DNA of 7,548 bases, taken from Desulfobulbaceae bacterium. GTDB taxonomy: Bacteria; Desulfobacterota; Desulfobulbia; Desulfobulbales; Desulfocapsaceae. A program made the position numbers and the translations under genes. Of the stretch, positions 5,804 through 7,548 are shown piece after piece (positions within the stretch are counted from its first letter, which is position 1; each line of letters begins with the position of its first letter). The stretch is taken from the NCBI GenBank assembly GCA_003509305.1, contig DOMU01000231.1, forward strand, positions 307 through 7,854, written 5' to 3'. The notes beneath the pieces were generated by a model, which ran no database searches, was not told the DNA's origin, and saw only the letters and a list, made by a program, of their open reading frames with translations.

Positions 5804-7009
5804 ATGCCGGTTTATGTATGGAAAGGGAAAAATTCCCTCGGCGAAAGAAGGAAGGGCGAGGCTGAGGCCCCGAACGAAGCGGCGGCCCTGGCCCAGATCA
5901 AACGGTTGCGCATCAGCGATCCGGTTATCAAAGAAAAACCCCACGACCTGCTGGCGGGCATCACCTTTTTTCAGCCGAAAGTCACGGGCAAGGATATCGT
6001 CATCTTCACCCGTCAGCTTTCGACAATGATCGACGCCGGCCTGCCGCTGGTGCAGGCTCTCGAAATTCTTGAAAAACAGCAGACTAACCTCACCTTCAGA
6101 AAAATACTGAACACCGTCCGTACCGATATCGAGGCCGGATCAACCCTGGCTGACTCGATGCGCAAAAATCCGAAGGTGTTCGACAACCTCTTCACCAATA
6201 TGATCGAAGCCGGCGAGACTGGCGGTATTCTCGACATCATTCTGTCGCGTCTGGCCGTCTTTATGGAAAAAGCCATGGCTCTCAGCAAAAAAATCAAGGG
6301 CGCGATGATGTATCCGGCGATCTGCCTGTCACTGTCGATTGTCATTCTGGCCGCCATTCTTATCTTCGTTATCCCGGTTTTCTCCGAGATGTTCGCCTCG
6401 TTTGGCCAAGCGCTGCCGTTACCAACCCAGCTCGTGATCGACATGAGCGATTTCGTCAAAGCCCACTTTATTTATATCGCCATCGCCCTGACCGTGTTGG
6501 TGTATGTCTTCAGGAAATTTTACGGCACCGAGAAAGGACGGCTTTCGGTTGATGGGGTACTGCTCTCCTTTCCGCTGATTGGCGAACTACTGAGAAAAGT
6601 CGCGGTCTCGAAATTCACGCGAACACTCGGCACCATGCTGCACAGCGGCGTGCCGATTCTCGAAGCCTTGCAGATCGTGGCCAGAACCGCCAACAACAAG
6701 GTGATAGAACGCGCCGTCTACCGCGTCGCCGATTCAATCGCCGAAGGAAGGCCCATCGCCGAGCCGCTTGAAGAGAGCGGCGTTTTCCCCAATATGGTCG
6801 TACAGATGATCAGCGTTGGCGAATCGGTCGGCGCTCTCGACACCATGCTCGATAAAATCGCCGATTTTTATGATGAAGAGGTTGACCAGGCGGTTGCCAA
6901 CATCACCTCAGCCATTGAGCCTCTGATGATGGTGGTTTTGGGCGGGCTGATCGGCGGTGTGGTCATCGCCATGTATCTGCCGGTTTTCCAGATCGCTTCT
7001 TTCGTCTGA
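5804..7009 (+). CDS. pilC: Type IV pilus inner-membrane platform protein PilC
   Basis: PilC sits in the inner membrane and couples the PilB/PilT motor ATPases to pilus assembly and retraction. The 401-residue product has the family's usual length and two T2SSF repeats: the first around 65-190 (FTRQLSTMIDAGLPL, then EAGETGG at 135-141), the second around 268-390 (FTRTLGTMLHSGVPI, then VGESVGALD at 338-346). Membrane segments lie at about 169-194, 221-240 and 373-395. The N-terminal VYVWKGKNSLGE resembles Geobacter PilC. Start ATG is supported by GGAAGG about seven bases upstream. A type II secretion GspF is the alternative, less likely from overall likeness. No pilB or pilT lies upstream here; the neighbour is a divergent operon, so pilC seems to be transcribed from its own promoter. 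There is no terminator in the 49 nt before the HU/IHF gene. Confidence 0.92.
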   Translation: MPVYVWKGKNSLGERRKGEAEAPNEAAALAQIKRLRISDPVIKEKPHDLLAGITFFQPKVTGKDIVIFTRQLSTMIDAGLPLVQALEILEKQQTNLTFRKILNTVRTDIEAGSTLADSMRKNPKVFDNLFTNMIEAGETGGILDIILSRLAVFMEKAMALSKKIKGAMMYPAICLSLSIVILAAILIFVIPVFSEMFASFGQALPLPTQLVIDMSDFVKAHFIYIAIALTVLVYVFRKFYGTEKGRLSVDGVLLSFPLIGELLRKVAVSKFTRTLGTMLHSGVPILEALQIVARTANNKVIERAVYRVADSIAEGRPIAEPLEESGVFPNMVVQMISVGESVGALDTMLDKIADFYDEEVDQAVANITSAIEPLMMVVLGGLIGGVVIAMYLPVFQIASFV

Positions 7010-7058
7010 CTCCAGGCACAGAGCAATAATCATCCCACCCACGCGGAGGATAGCAGCC

Positions 7059-7349
7059 ATGACCCTGACTAAAGCCGACCTGGCGCAACAGGTCTACAAG
7101 AAACATGAAAAATTGACGAAATCGCAGGCGAGGGAATCGGTTGAAACACTGCTGCGCCTGTCGAAAGACGCGCTGATTGACGGTTCGGATCTGCTTTTGA
7201 GCGGATTTGGCAGATTCAACGTCAAATACAAAAAAGGACGGCGCGGGCGTAACCCGCAAACCGGGGAACAACTCGATCTGGACGCCCGCCGCGTCGTTAC
7301 CTTCAAACCATCCGGCATCCTGCGCGACCGTATCAACCAGGACGAATGA
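7059..7349 (+). CDS. HU/IHF family DNA-bending protein, IHF alpha-like
   Basis: A 96-residue nucleoid protein. The N-terminal TLTKADLAQQVYKK helix region, the LSGFGRF core (47-53), the GRNPQTGE arm (63-70) with the intercalating proline P66, and ARRVVTFKPS (76-85) are all HU/IHF hallmarks. The ARRVVTF segment and overall length recall IHF alpha more than HU. Subunit identity is uncertain because these bacteria often carry several paralogues, so no symbol is given. The ATG at 7059 is chosen over an upstream in-frame start at 6957 because GGAGGA (7045-7050) lies eight bases before it and the extra residues would overlap pilC. It is probably co-transcribed with pilC, and its stop codon overlaps the next start as ATGA. 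An unusually basic loop KYKKGRRGR (56-64) precedes the arm tip. Confidence 0.92.
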   Translation: MTLTKADLAQQVYKKHEKLTKSQARESVETLLRLSKDALIDGSDLLLSGFGRFNVKYKKGRRGRNPQTGEQLDLDARRVVTFKPSGILRDRINQDE

Positions 7350-7548
7350 ACCCGTCGTTTCTTGTTCCAGCCGAGGAGGAACCGGGCGTTCCCCCGATTT
7401 TCTGGCGTTTCTGTCCTCTTGCGCGGATAGAAGCCGAACCGTCCTGGAGTATTCACCCTTTTCTCGATGAGGAACCGCCGGAGGAACTTGCCGCCTCGGT
7501 GCGGCGGTTTGGGATCTTGCAGCCGCCGCTGGTGATGGCCGTCGCCAA
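7346..7548 (+). CDS. ParB-like nuclease-domain protein, N-terminal part, runs off the window
   Basis: An ATG at 7346 overlaps the HU/IHF stop (ATGA) and opens a frame that continues without a stop to the edge, giving 67 complete codons. AGGA three bases upstream is a possible ribosome site, and translation is probably coupled to the HU/IHF gene. After a proline- and glutamate-rich start, the segment IEAEPSWSIHPFLDEEPPEELAASVRRFGILQPPLV (about residues 28-63) has the ParB/Spo0J N-terminal pattern: an I-x-P-like strand, then eELaaSvrrfGilQPplV. The arginine-rich box and the helix-turn-helix would lie beyond the window, so it cannot be said whether this is a chromosome-partition ParB, a transcription regulator or a free-standing ParB-like enzyme. 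A lone gene without parA visible argues mildly against a classical partition system. Confidence 0.7.
   Translation, partial: MNPSFLVPAEEEPGVPPIFWRFCPLARIEAEPSWSIHPFLDEEPPEELAASVRRFGILQPPLVMAVA

Noticed and set aside
5612..5944. A 110-codon minus-strand frame overlapping the pilC start
   Set aside because: It is a shadow of pilC and the intergenic region with no recognisable protein features.

Overview
The window looks like chromosomal DNA of a Gram-negative bacterium, most likely of the Desulfuromonadia/Geobacter type (former Deltaproteobacteria). This is judged from memory of protein families: a Geobacter-like PilC, an NtrY/NtrX pair preceded by a DUF4390 protein, and a zinc-type HemB. GC content is moderate to high by eye. 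No rRNA, tRNA, CRISPR array or transposase gene was seen.

Layout. Bases 1-72 hold the last 23 codons of a plus-strand gene ending in a GCPPHP motif, as in the iron-sulfur small subunits of NiFe hydrogenases and NuoB-like proteins. It converges on a minus-strand gene set that occupies 163-5536. In transcription order this set is a secreted DUF4390 protein (5536-4982), the membrane histidine kinase NtrY (about 4976-2733), the sigma-54 response regulator NtrX (2559-1168) and porphobilinogen synthase HemB (1137-163). Gaps are 5, 173 and 30 nt, so this is a probable operon. The 173-nt ntrY-ntrX gap holds a palindromic element that looks like a dispersed intergenic repeat. A small hairpin lies between the convergent ends near 131-151.

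Bases 5537-5803 form a divergent control region. It has a candidate promoter on each strand, a dyad over the minus-strand -10 box, and a 13-bp match to the IHF core consensus. To the right, on the plus strand, lie the type IV pilus platform gene pilC (5804-7009), a small HU/IHF-family gene (7059-7349) and the start of a ParB-like gene (7346 to the edge) that overlaps the HU/IHF stop codon as ATGA.

How the genes may work together. NtrY senses a signal at the membrane, perhaps with help from the exported DUF4390 protein, and phosphorylates NtrX, which activates sigma-54 promoters. hemB as the last gene suggests a link between this regulator and tetrapyrrole supply, but no sequence here proves regulation. 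The HU/IHF protein and the ParB-like protein are probably translated together. Most of the window is recognisable housekeeping and regulatory content. The less explained parts are the ntrY-ntrX repeat, the DUF4390-NtrY pairing, the HU/ParB-like pair next to a lone pilC, and the divergent control region.
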